Shown: positions 49,873 through 58,053 of the stretch, in pieces | How positions within the stretch are numbered: position 1 is the first letter of the stretch | Layout of the letters: each line of letters begins with the position of its first letter | Assembly: GCA_045595165.1 (NCBI GenBank) | Contig: JAZNZY010000017.1 | Coordinates: forward strand, 1 to 64,000 | Direction of reading: 5' to 3' | Origin: SFLA01 sp045595165 | GTDB lineage: Bacteria; Bacillota; Clostridia; Oscillospirales; CAG-382 | DNA: 64,000 nt | Notes under the pieces: model-generated | Seen by the model: the letters and a program-made list of their open reading frames with translations, nothing else | What the model was told of the DNA's origin: nothing | The model's database searches: none | Translations under genes and position numbers: made by a program

Positions 49873-52266
49873 ATGAGAAAATCGATTTTTTCTTTTATAC
49901 TTGCCGCTATATTCGTTTTATCTTGTACTGGAATTACAGTTTATGCGGATAATGAAATTTTCGTAAATATCAACGAAGGCGATACCGTTTCAGGCGAGTT
50001 CGAATTTATGGCACACGGAATGAATAATCTTCAGATAAACATCGACGGAGTTTCTGTGGGTGCAGGTATAGGCAAGCCGTATTTTTCCTTTAATTCCGTT
50101 GGACTTGATTACGGCGGAGGAAACGTATATTATGGAGATAAAACTCTTACACAGCTTCCTTCTACATCCGGTTCGTTCACGATGGTTTTTGACGAGAGTA
50201 TACTCGATGACGGCGACGCTGTTATTACATATATCGCGGCATCCGATGGATTTTCTTATCCCGATTTACCTGTTTACGGCACTTATAATCTTGATGACCA
50301 GACGCTTTCTGAGATTTCTGTAATACTGCCCAACGGAAAGCCCGTTTTGCCTTCATCCGTTAATCTCTATTATCCCATTGAGGGTACAAACGAAGTTACG
50401 GTTGTTACCGAAAGCTATGATCCTGCAAAAACTTACATTTTGGGCGACGGATGGAATGCCGAAACCAATCTCGGCGGTAGCACTCCCACAACACCTATTT
50501 ATATTTCTTTTGTATTTGAAGAGCTTTTGAATACTATCAAAGAAGAAACCGGTTCTGTTGCCGTATTTGATACCGCTTCTCTCGAAGACGGAGAACATAT
50601 TTTATCCGTTCTCTCAGACGGAAAAACGGTAAAAGAAATTAAGTTTTTTACCGATAACACAGGACCTTCTATAGATTTTGAATTTGAATTCGGAACTGCA
50701 ATTTTCAAAGATTCCGTATTGGAATTTTCGGCAACCGATTCTTCCGGTGAAGCCAAAATAAAAGCTGATATCAACGGTGAATTTTATCATTCGGGACGTT
50801 CTCTCGTCTGGGTTTCCGAAGGCAGACATCTCCTTACTCTTACCGCTACCGATGCATACGGAAACACTACTACCGTTTGCACCGAATTCGTTATGTGTGA
50901 CCGCAAGGACAGCGTTATAACGGAGGATATGGAATCAGGGGACGGAATTGTGAGCATAACCGGAAACGGTGAAGAGTATCGCTTTTATATCGACACATCC
51001 AAAGGCTTTGTGTTTGAATATCAGGGCGGTACCACGGAAAAGGGCAGGGTGGCTGTTTACGGTTATGATTGGCAGAATAAATGCTACGAACTGCTCGGCA
51101 CCGCGCAAAACGGAGTAAAAACCGAATTTGCCGTTAACGATACCCGTTTCATTTCTGCGGGCGAGGTAATGATAACCGTAAAGCCCGATATTTACGTTTC
51201 CGCTTCCGATACCGTTGTATGGATAACAGATACCCAGTATTATTCCAATTTTGATGATCTTAATCACGTTTATGAACTGATACTCAACTACAGTGTCGAT
51301 CTTTATAAGAACGGCAAAGCGGGATATCTTATACATACCGGTGATATCGTCGATACCTACATTCCTGCCGATAAAGCGCAGTCTGAATGGAAATTTGCAG
51401 ATAAGGTTCACGAAATTCTTGATAACGCAAATATGCCCAACGGTGTTCTCGCGGGTAACCACGATACTTATAACACACCTGCAGACCTTTCGTATTTTAA
51501 CCGTTATTTTGGAAAGGGACGGTTTTTTAATAATAATTGGTACGGCGGAAGCCTTGATAATAACTCCTGCCACTATGACCTAATAACTATTTCCGGCACG
51601 GATTATCTGTTTTTATACCTCAGCAACGGTATTGAGGCAACCGAGCGCACCATCGCTTGGGCAAACGCTGTCTGTAAGGCTTATCCCGAAAGATCGGTTA
51701 TTGTATGTACGCATTCTTATCTTGATGTTACGGGAAAATACGTAAGCAACCTTCAGGATGTGAACGCTTATAACCACTCCCGCGCGGCAGAAATTATGGA
51801 AAATATTATTGTTCCCAATAAAAACGTTGTCGCTGTCTTGTGCGGACACGTTCACGGCGCTTGCCGCGTTCAGCGTGATCTCGGTAACGGACGCTACGTA
51901 TGGGAGATACTTTCCGATTACCAGTATGCGGAAACGGGGAATGCTCCCACTCATACCGCAAACGGCTGTTCTCTTGACGGAGAGGGATATATACGCCTTA
52001 TCACCTTCGGCGAAAACGGTAAAATGCATCAAACCACTTATTCACCCCTTTATGATGAATATAACTTCTTCGAGGAAGAGAAAGATACCTTTGACATCAG
52101 GCTTCAGACTGTAAACGAAAGAGTAAAGGTCAACACAGATGTTGCTGTAATTCATTTCACTCCCGAAACAAGTATTAATATCCCGTTGATAGTAATAATA
52201 TTGTCGGTAATATTGATCATATCAGTGGTTTCAGCCCGTGTTGCACGCAAAATAAGAAAGGAGTAA
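49873..52266 (+). CDS. Surface-anchored calcineurin-like metallophosphoesterase
   Basis: A 797-residue protein: signal peptide (1-25), beta-rich Ig-like regions (about 28-345), then a metallophosphoesterase domain at about 440-700 with WITDTQYY, HTGDIVD, LAGNHDTY, VCTHSYLD and CGHVHGA supplying the dinuclear metal ligands. A C-terminal membrane helix (INIPLIVIILSVILIISVV) and a basic tail anchor it outside the cell. It probably hydrolyses a phosphate ester in the envelope or environment. It is coupled to the flippase-like gene (1 nt gap) and to gltA (3 nt gap). Confidence 0.92.
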   Translation: MRKSIFSFILAAIFVLSCTGITVYADNEIFVNINEGDTVSGEFEFMAHGMNNLQINIDGVSVGAGIGKPYFSFNSVGLDYGGGNVYYGDKTLTQLPSTSGSFTMVFDESILDDGDAVITYIAASDGFSYPDLPVYGTYNLDDQTLSEISVILPNGKPVLPSSVNLYYPIEGTNEVTVVTESYDPAKTYILGDGWNAETNLGGSTPTTPIYISFVFEELLNTIKEETGSVAVFDTASLEDGEHILSVLSDGKTVKEIKFFTDNTGPSIDFEFEFGTAIFKDSVLEFSATDSSGEAKIKADINGEFYHSGRSLVWVSEGRHLLTLTATDAYGNTTTVCTEFVMCDRKDSVITEDMESGDGIVSITGNGEEYRFYIDTSKGFVFEYQGGTTEKGRVAVYGYDWQNKCYELLGTAQNGVKTEFAVNDTRFISAGEVMITVKPDIYVSASDTVVWITDTQYYSNFDDLNHVYELILNYSVDLYKNGKAGYLIHTGDIVDTYIPADKAQSEWKFADKVHEILDNANMPNGVLAGNHDTYNTPADLSYFNRYFGKGRFFNNNWYGGSLDNNSCHYDLITISGTDYLFLYLSNGIEATERTIAWANAVCKAYPERSVIVCTHSYLDVTGKYVSNLQDVNAYNHSRAAEIMENIIVPNKNVVAVLCGHVHGACRVQRDLGNGRYVWEILSDYQYAETGNAPTHTANGCSLDGEGYIRLITFGENGKMHQTTYSPLYDEYNFFEEEKDTFDIRLQTVNERVKVNTDVAVIHFTPETSINIPLIVIILSVILIISVVSARVARKIRKE

Positions 52267-52269
52267 TTA

Positions 52270-53595
52270 ATGCTCAATCACAATGAAATACATAACATCG
52301 TAAATAAATATACAGACCTCTGTGTTTCCAACACCACCACAGAGCTATCATTATACGAAAAGTATGACGTAAAACGCGGATTAAGAGATTTGAACGGCGT
52401 AGGCGTTCTTACGGGACTTACCGGAATTTCAGACGTACAAAACGAAGGCCGTCTGTTGTACCGAGGTATTGATGTTAAGGATATGGTTGCGGGCTTTTCC
52501 AATGAAAAGCGTTACGGCTTCGAAGAAGTAATATATCTTTTACTTATGGGCAAACAGCCTACTGCAGATGAATTAAAGGAATTTAAGAAATTATTAAGCG
52601 AATACCGAGTTTTGCCCCGTAACTTTGTGCGGGACGTAGTACTTAAAGCGCCTACCGCTGACATTATGAACGCACTTGCAAGAGAAGTGCTCACCCTTTA
52701 TTCCTACGATAAAGCACAAGAGGACATATCTTTGCCTAACGTAATGCGTCAATGCTTACAGCTTATCTCTGTATTTCCTCAGCTTGCGGTATATTCATAT
52801 CACTCTTATAACTACAAGAAAAAGGGAAAGAGTCTTATAATCCATATTACCGACCCCAACCGTTCCATCGCTGAGGACATACTTGCCTTACTTCGTAACG
52901 ATGAACAATATTCTCCGCTGGAAGCGCAGGTGCTTGATACGGCGTTGGTGCTCCACGCAGAGCACGGCGGCGGTAACAACTCTACCTTTACTACGAGAGT
53001 GGTTACGTCCACGGGCACAGATACCTATTCAGCAATGGCTTCATCCTTGTGTTCTCTCAAGGGTCCCAAGCACGGCGGAGCATCTCTCAAAGTTATGGAA
53101 ATGTTTGAGAATATCCGCAAAAACGTAGAGAATTGGAATGATGAAGAGGAGATACGCAGTTATCTCTCCAAGATGCTTGATAAGCAGGTATTTGACCATA
53201 CCGGTCTGATATACGGCGTGGGTCACGCAGTATATTCAAAAGCCGATCCCCGTGCGGAGGTGTTCCGCTCCTGTGTTGAATCTCTCGCCCGTGAAAAAGG
53301 CAAGATCAAGGACTATAAGCTGTACCGAAACGTGGAAAAGCACGCCATCGATCTCATTTCACAAAAACGCCGTATTTATAAGGGTGTTGTAACCAATGTG
53401 GATTTCTACAGCGGGTTCGCATACAGTATGTTGGGCTTACCCAAGGAGCTTTATATTCCTATATTTGCCACCTCTCGTCTGGCTGGCTGGTCTGCTCACC
53501 GTATGGAGGAGCTTATAAATGCAAGTAAGATCATCCGTCCCGCATACCATACCACCTGCGAGGAACAGAGCTACGTTCCTCTTGCGGAAAGATAA
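52270..53595 (+). CDS. gltA: Citrate synthase
   Basis: A 441-residue enzyme that condenses oxaloacetate and acetyl-CoA. GVGVLTGLTGISDVQ (N-terminal), LHAEHGGGNNSTFTTRVV, SLKGPKHGGASLKV and GVGHAVYSKADPRA carry the catalytic histidines, and the final Asp-containing block NVDFYSGFAYSMLGLP is intact. AGAAAGGAGTAATTA precedes the ATG. It follows a surface phosphoesterase in the same operon, an unusual setting for a central enzyme. No other TCA-cycle gene is nearby, so it probably serves glutamate synthesis. Confidence 0.96.
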   Translation: MLNHNEIHNIVNKYTDLCVSNTTTELSLYEKYDVKRGLRDLNGVGVLTGLTGISDVQNEGRLLYRGIDVKDMVAGFSNEKRYGFEEVIYLLLMGKQPTADELKEFKKLLSEYRVLPRNFVRDVVLKAPTADIMNALAREVLTLYSYDKAQEDISLPNVMRQCLQLISVFPQLAVYSYHSYNYKKKGKSLIIHITDPNRSIAEDILALLRNDEQYSPLEAQVLDTALVLHAEHGGGNNSTFTTRVVTSTGTDTYSAMASSLCSLKGPKHGGASLKVMEMFENIRKNVENWNDEEEIRSYLSKMLDKQVFDHTGLIYGVGHAVYSKADPRAEVFRSCVESLAREKGKIKDYKLYRNVEKHAIDLISQKRRIYKGVVTNVDFYSGFAYSMLGLPKELYIPIFATSRLAGWSAHRMEELINASKIIRPAYHTTCEEQSYVPLAER

Positions 53596-53599
53596 TCTC

Positions 53600-53628
53600 T
53601 TGACAAAATCAAAATTTTATGTTACACT
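53600..53628 (+). promoter_or_regulatory. Promoter of the sORF-methyltransferase unit
   Basis: TTGACA (53600-53605), 17 bp and TACACT (53623-53628), 31 nt before the short ORF. Confidence 0.78.
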
Positions 53629-53658
53629 TTGCAAAATTTTCGGAAATGAGGATTTATT

Positions 53659-53769
53659 ATGTTTTTAAACGTATTAACGTTTACCGCAAATAATTCCGCA
53701 CAGCGCGCTTTTGCAGCCAGACGTTGGCAGCAAACCGTGCTTATATCGTTATACTCATTTTCGGAATAG
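53659..53769 (+). CDS. 36-residue leader-peptide-like ORF
   Basis: ATG 53659 follows ATGAGGATTT, a usable ribosome binding site, and encodes MFLNVLTFTANNSAQRAFAA, then RRWQQTVLISLYSFSE. No run of one regulated amino acid is present. Between it and the methyltransferase lies a strong terminator that overlaps the methyltransferase Shine-Dalgarno region. A hairpin within it (TGCAGCCA and TGGCAGCA, about 53714-53736) could compete with other structures. I read it as a leader peptide of an attenuator; translation has not been shown. Confidence 0.55.
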   Translation: MFLNVLTFTANNSAQRAFAARRWQQTVLISLYSFSE

Positions 53770-53795
53770 TGTATTTTATTTTCTGATATGAAAAC

Positions 53796-53842
53796 AGCGG
53801 TGTAAGCTTTTTGTAAATGCTTACACCGCTATTATTTTTTTT
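53796..53842 (+). terminator. Terminator/attenuator before the methyltransferase
   Basis: AGCGGTGTAAGC (53796-53807) pairs perfectly with GCTTACACCGCT (53819-53830) and is followed by ATTATTTTTTTT. The next gene's GGAGG begins one base after the T-tract, so no promoter fits between them and expression must pass this terminator. Confidence 0.9.
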
Positions 53843-53852
53843 GGAGGTCTTT

Positions 53853-54644
53853 ATGAATACTTTTGAATCACTTACTAATTACTATAACGCCAAAGATGAG
53901 CATCTGCGCTTGTCATCACGCCATGGCAGTGTGGAATTCTTCACAACAATAAGATACGTTGAAAAATATCTGTTTGAAAATGCACGTATTTTGGAAATAG
54001 GAGCCGCAACCGGCAGGTATTCTCATTACTTTGCTAAAAAAGGATATACCGTTGATGCTGTCGAGCTTATACAGCACAATATTGATGTGTTCAATTCTCT
54101 TACCGAACCCGATGAAAAAATTACGGTACGGCTGGGGAATGCTCTAGATCTTTCTTTCATACCTGACGAAACCTACGATATTACTCTGCTTTTGGGACCG
54201 ATGTATCATTTATACACAGTAGAAGAACAGTTAAAAGCTCTGTCGGAAGCTATACGAGTAACAAAAACCAAAGGCAAAATTTTTATAGCATACTGTAATA
54301 CCGATATGACAATGTATCAGTATTGCTTTAAGCGGAATATGATTAAACACGAAATGGGCAGAGGTATGATCGATCCGGAAACCTTCAAGCTTTACTCAAC
54401 ACCGGAAGAAGTGTTTCAAATGCACCGCAAATTTGAAATTGATGCGTTAATGCAAAATTTCACCACAAAACGTTTGCATTTTGTTGGTACCGATATGTTA
54501 ACAAGAATGATGGATGAAACAGTCGATGTAATGGATGACGAAACCTTCGATATATATTTGCGCTATCACTTCAGCATATGCGAAAGGGAAGATATGGTAG
54601 GCGTAACCAACCATATGCTCGATGTTATCGAGAAAATTAGTTAA
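53853..54644 (+). CDS. Class I SAM-dependent methyltransferase behind an attenuator
   Basis: A 263-residue protein with motif I ILEIGAATGRYS (residues 46-57), acidic loop VDAVELIQHN, VRLGNALDLSFI and LLLGPMYHLY (motif IV region), and a C-terminal helical domain. It matches small-molecule class I methyltransferases; the substrate is unknown. TTGGAGGTC is the ribosome binding site for ATG 53853; the frame from 53817 is inside the terminator. Placement behind a short ORF and terminator resembles antibiotic-induced resistance genes. It converges with the C-GCAxxG gene with a 4-nt overlap. Confidence 0.88.
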   Translation: MNTFESLTNYYNAKDEHLRLSSRHGSVEFFTTIRYVEKYLFENARILEIGAATGRYSHYFAKKGYTVDAVELIQHNIDVFNSLTEPDEKITVRLGNALDLSFIPDETYDITLLLGPMYHLYTVEEQLKALSEAIRVTKTKGKIFIAYCNTDMTMYQYCFKRNMIKHEMGRGMIDPETFKLYSTPEEVFQMHRKFEIDALMQNFTTKRLHFVGTDMLTRMMDETVDVMDDETFDIYLRYHFSICEREDMVGVTNHMLDVIEKIS

Positions 54645-55096
54645 ATATTGTTTTCGCTTATATATTCGTCAAGAATATCGGCAGCAGTGCGGATACAGTC
54701 GATACAGCACCGCCTTTTACTGTAATATTCTTCCGTCCGTTCTGCGGGAACGGGGGAAATTGATTTTCCCTGTGAGCCCAATATCTCTCGGCAGGTGTAG
54801 CTTCCGTTTAATTCAGCAAACCGCTTTACAAGCATTTGTATCGTAGCATAGTGCTGTGCCTTTGCGCTATGATCGCCAATATCATCATAGCCGAATATAG
54901 TACCTGCGGCAAGACACATTCCAAGGCATGCTCCGCAGGTTTCACGCAGTCTGCTGATGCCGCCACCAAAGGATGACGCTATTCTGAAGGAAGTCTTTTG
55001 ATCGATACCCGTTATATCGCCAAAGGCTGCAAAAACCGCTTGTGAGCAGTTTGCGCCGTTTAAAAACAGATTTACGGCAAGTTCGGAACGTTTCAC
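54641..55096 (-). CDS. C-GCAxxG-C-C family protein (putative redox-active)
   Basis: A 151-residue protein with the family pattern: NCSQAVFAAFGD, ETCGACLGMCLAAG (the C-GCAxxG-like core) and a C-terminal CCIDCIRTAADI. It probably binds a metal or uses its cysteines for redox chemistry; function unknown. I chose GTG 55096 behind GAGGTTAT over ATG 55111, which has no ribosome binding site and sits close to a TATAAT on the minus strand. Confidence 0.83.
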   Translation of the reverse strand: MKRSELAVNLFLNGANCSQAVFAAFGDITGIDQKTSFRIASSFGGGISRLRETCGACLGMCLAAGTIFGYDDIGDHSAKAQHYATIQMLVKRFAELNGSYTCREILGSQGKSISPVPAERTEEYYSKRRCCIDCIRTAADILDEYISENNI

Positions 55097-55163
55097 AATA
55101 TAACCTCGCATTTGATTAATATAAATATATTATACATAAAAGAAAAAATAAGTCAAATATATG

Positions 55164-55192
55164 TTGAAAATAGTAATAATTTATGTTATACT
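55164..55192 (+). promoter_or_regulatory. Promoter of purA
   Basis: TTGAAA (55164-55169), 17 bp and TATACT (55187-55192), with a leader of about 65 nt and no obvious riboswitch. Confidence 0.82.
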
Positions 55193-55264
55193 CTAAAGTC
55201 GAGGTGTTATGTGCATCTTATTGATCAGGTTAATAAAATTTATCATATTTTCAGAGGTGTTATT

Positions 55265-56539
55265 ATGCTTACAGCAATTGCAGGTATCAACTGGGGAGAC
55301 GAAGGAAAGGGAAGAATGGTTGACCTTCTCAGCGAAGACTATGATATAGTCGTTCGTTATCAGGGCGGTAACAACGCAGGACATACCGTTGTTAACGAAA
55401 GAGGTAAATTTATACTCAATCTTTTGCCTTCCGGAATTCTCCGTACCACCACCGTTAACGTTATGGGTAACGGAATGGTTATCGACATCAAGCATCTTTG
55501 CGAAGAGATCGGCCGTCTTCGTGAGGGCGGTATCGAGATCACTCCTGATAATCTTAAAATCAGCGACCGTGCAGTTATCTGTATGCCGTACCATGTACGC
55601 ATGGACTGCCTTGAGGAAGAGCGTCTTGCAGACAAGAAGTTCGGCTCTACCCGCCGCGGTATAGCACCTGTTTACGCAGATAAATATTATAAAAAGGCTT
55701 TTCGTATGGGCGACCTCAGAAATATTGACGCTATCGTTTCTAAGGCTGAATCCATTGCAGAATGGAAAAACCTTACCGTTGCTTCCGGTTACGGCGATAC
55801 TCCCGTAAAGGGCGAAGATATCATTGCCTACCTCAAGGAATACGGCACTCCTTTGCTTCCTCACATTTGTGATACCGGCTTGTATCTCCACAACGCAAAT
55901 GAGCAGGGCAAGAAGATTATGTTTGAAGCACAGCTCGGTGCTCTCCGCGATATCGATTTCGGTATATATCCTTACACTTCTTCCTCCAATACCATCGCAG
56001 GCTATGCTCCCGTCGGTGCAGGCGTACCCGGTCTTAAGCTTGACTGCGTTATAGGCATCATGAAGGCGTATTCTTCCTGCGTAGGCGAAGGTCCCTTTAC
56101 CTGCGAAATGTTCGGCGAAGAAGCTCACAAGCTTCGTGAAGCGGGCGGAGAATACGGCGCCGCTACCGGACGTCCCAGACGTGTCGGTGGCTTTGACGCT
56201 GTTGCTTCCCGTTACGGTGTAAGAATGCAGGGCGCAGACGTACTCGCTCTTACCAAGATGGACGTTCTCTCTTGCTTTGATCAGATTCCCGTTTGCGTTG
56301 CATATAAGGTCGATGGCGAGCTCGTTTACGATTTCCCTGTAGGCGAAGCACTTGATAAAGCTGAACCCGTATATGAATATTATCAGGGCTGGCGATGTGA
56401 TATCAGTGAGTGCCGCAAATTTGATGAACTTCCCGAAGCCGCTCAGGCATATGTTCGTAAAATAGAAGAACTCTCCGGTTGCCGCATCGGTTACGTTTCT
56501 GTCGGTGCAGGTAGAGAACAGTATATCGTTTGCGAATAA
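55265..56539 (+). CDS. purA: Adenylosuccinate synthetase
   Basis: A 424-residue GTP-dependent enzyme that joins IMP and aspartate, the first step toward AMP. GDEGKG (11-16) with NWGD in place of the usual QWGD, NNAGHT with catalytic His40, STRRGIAPVYADKYYK, GATTGRPRRVG-type switch (here GAATGRPRRVG) and LTKMDVLSCFD (base specificity) are seen. AGAGGTGTTATT precedes ATG 55265; the longer frame runs through the promoter. DUF1846 follows 17 nt later. Confidence 0.96.
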   Translation: MLTAIAGINWGDEGKGRMVDLLSEDYDIVVRYQGGNNAGHTVVNERGKFILNLLPSGILRTTTVNVMGNGMVIDIKHLCEEIGRLREGGIEITPDNLKISDRAVICMPYHVRMDCLEEERLADKKFGSTRRGIAPVYADKYYKKAFRMGDLRNIDAIVSKAESIAEWKNLTVASGYGDTPVKGEDIIAYLKEYGTPLLPHICDTGLYLHNANEQGKKIMFEAQLGALRDIDFGIYPYTSSSNTIAGYAPVGAGVPGLKLDCVIGIMKAYSSCVGEGPFTCEMFGEEAHKLREAGGEYGAATGRPRRVGGFDAVASRYGVRMQGADVLALTKMDVLSCFDQIPVCVAYKVDGELVYDFPVGEALDKAEPVYEYYQGWRCDISECRKFDELPEAAQAYVRKIEELSGCRIGYVSVGAGREQYIVCE

Positions 56540-56556
56540 TTCTACGGAGTCAAAAA

Positions 56557-58041
56557 ATGTATAAAATTGGATTTGATAATCAAAAATATATCACTCTCCA
56601 ATCCCAGCAGATACGCGACCGTATAAATCACTTCGGCGGAAAGCTTTACCTTGAATTCGGCGGAAAGCTTTTCGATGATTACCACGCGGCGCGCGTCCTT
56701 CCCGGATTTGAACCCGATAGTAAGCTTCAGATGCTTCTTTCCTTAAAGGATGAAGCAGAAGTTGTTATCGTCATTTCTGCGGAAGATATAGAAAAAAACA
56801 AAGTACGCGGCGATCTCGGAATTACCTACGATGCCGAAGTACTCCGTTTGATCGACGCTTTTCGTCTTTGCGGTCTTTACGTCGGCAGTGTGGTTTTTAC
56901 TCAGTATTCTCTTCAGCCGTCTGTAGTTGCATTTGAAAAACGCCTTGAACGCCTCGGAATAAAAACTTACCGTCACTACCGTATTGAGGGATATCCATCC
57001 AATACCGCCCTCATCGTAAGCGATGATGGTTACGGACGAAACGATTATATAGAAACCTCCCGTTCTCTCGTTGTTATAACGGCTCCCGGTCCGGGAAGCG
57101 GAAAGATGGCAGTTTGTCTTTCCCAACTTTACCACGAGCACCGTCACGGTGTAAAAGCAGGATATGCAAAGTTTGAAACTTTCCCCGTGTGGAATCTTCC
57201 CTTGCGCCATCCTGTAAACATCGCGTATGAAGCCGCAACCACTGATCTTGACGACGTAAATATGATCGACCCCTTCCATCTTGAAGCGTACGGAAAGACC
57301 TGTGTCAATTACAACCGTGATATCGAGATTTTCCCCGTGCTTCACGCTATTTTCCAAAAGATCTATGGGGAATGTCCTTATAAATCTCCCACAGATATGG
57401 GTGTAAATATGGCAGGACATTGTATTTTTGACGAAGCTGCCGTATGTGAAGCATCACGTCAAGAGGTTATCCGCCGTTATTTTGCGGCTATGTGTCAGCA
57501 AAAGAAAGCTATGTGCGATAACGACGCCGTATATAAGAATGAGCTTTTGATGAACAGATGCGATCTTCGTGTCAGTGACAGAAAAGTTGTAACTGTAGCC
57601 CGTGCAAAGGCAGACGCAACAGGAATGCCTGCCGCTGCACTCGAATTACCGGACGGCAAGATTGTTACAGGCAAAACTTCCGATCTTCTCGGTGCATCCA
57701 GCGCGATGCTTCTCAACGCACTTAAGTATCTCGCAGGACTTGACGACGACCTTTTGCTTATTTCCCGGGAAATTATTGAACCCATTGCAGAATTAAAGGT
57801 CGGCCACTTGGGCAACAGAAATCCCAGACTTCACACAGACGAGGTTTTGATTGCTCTTTCCATATGCGCTGTTACAGATGAAAATGCGAAAAAAGCGCTT
57901 GATATGCTTTCAAAATTAAAAAATTCCGATATGCACTCATCTGTAATACTCTCGCAGGTTGATGAAGGTTTGCTGAAAAAGCTTGGTATTAACCTTACTT
58001 GCGAACCCGTGTATCAGACAAAAAAGCTTTACCATAAATAA
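56557..58041 (+). CDS. DUF1846 domain-containing protein
   Basis: A 494-residue cytoplasmic protein matching DUF1846 over its full length: IGFDNQKYITLQSQQIRDRI at the start, ARVLPGFEPDSKL, TAPGPGSGKMAVCLSQLYHE (a GPGSGK P-loop-like turn near residue 186) and FETFPVWNLPLRHPVN. No function is proven for the family; nucleotide binding is likely. It lies between purA and glnN in one operon, so a role in nucleotide or nitrogen metabolism is possible. CGGAGTC precedes the ATG. Confidence 0.92.
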   Translation: MYKIGFDNQKYITLQSQQIRDRINHFGGKLYLEFGGKLFDDYHAARVLPGFEPDSKLQMLLSLKDEAEVVIVISAEDIEKNKVRGDLGITYDAEVLRLIDAFRLCGLYVGSVVFTQYSLQPSVVAFEKRLERLGIKTYRHYRIEGYPSNTALIVSDDGYGRNDYIETSRSLVVITAPGPGSGKMAVCLSQLYHEHRHGVKAGYAKFETFPVWNLPLRHPVNIAYEAATTDLDDVNMIDPFHLEAYGKTCVNYNRDIEIFPVLHAIFQKIYGECPYKSPTDMGVNMAGHCIFDEAAVCEASRQEVIRRYFAAMCQQKKAMCDNDAVYKNELLMNRCDLRVSDRKVVTVARAKADATGMPAAALELPDGKIVTGKTSDLLGASSAMLLNALKYLAGLDDDLLLISREIIEPIAELKVGHLGNRNPRLHTDEVLIALSICAVTDENAKKALDMLSKLKNSDMHSSVILSQVDEGLLKKLGINLTCEPVYQTKKLYHK

Positions 58042-58053
58042 GGAGCTGTCTTT

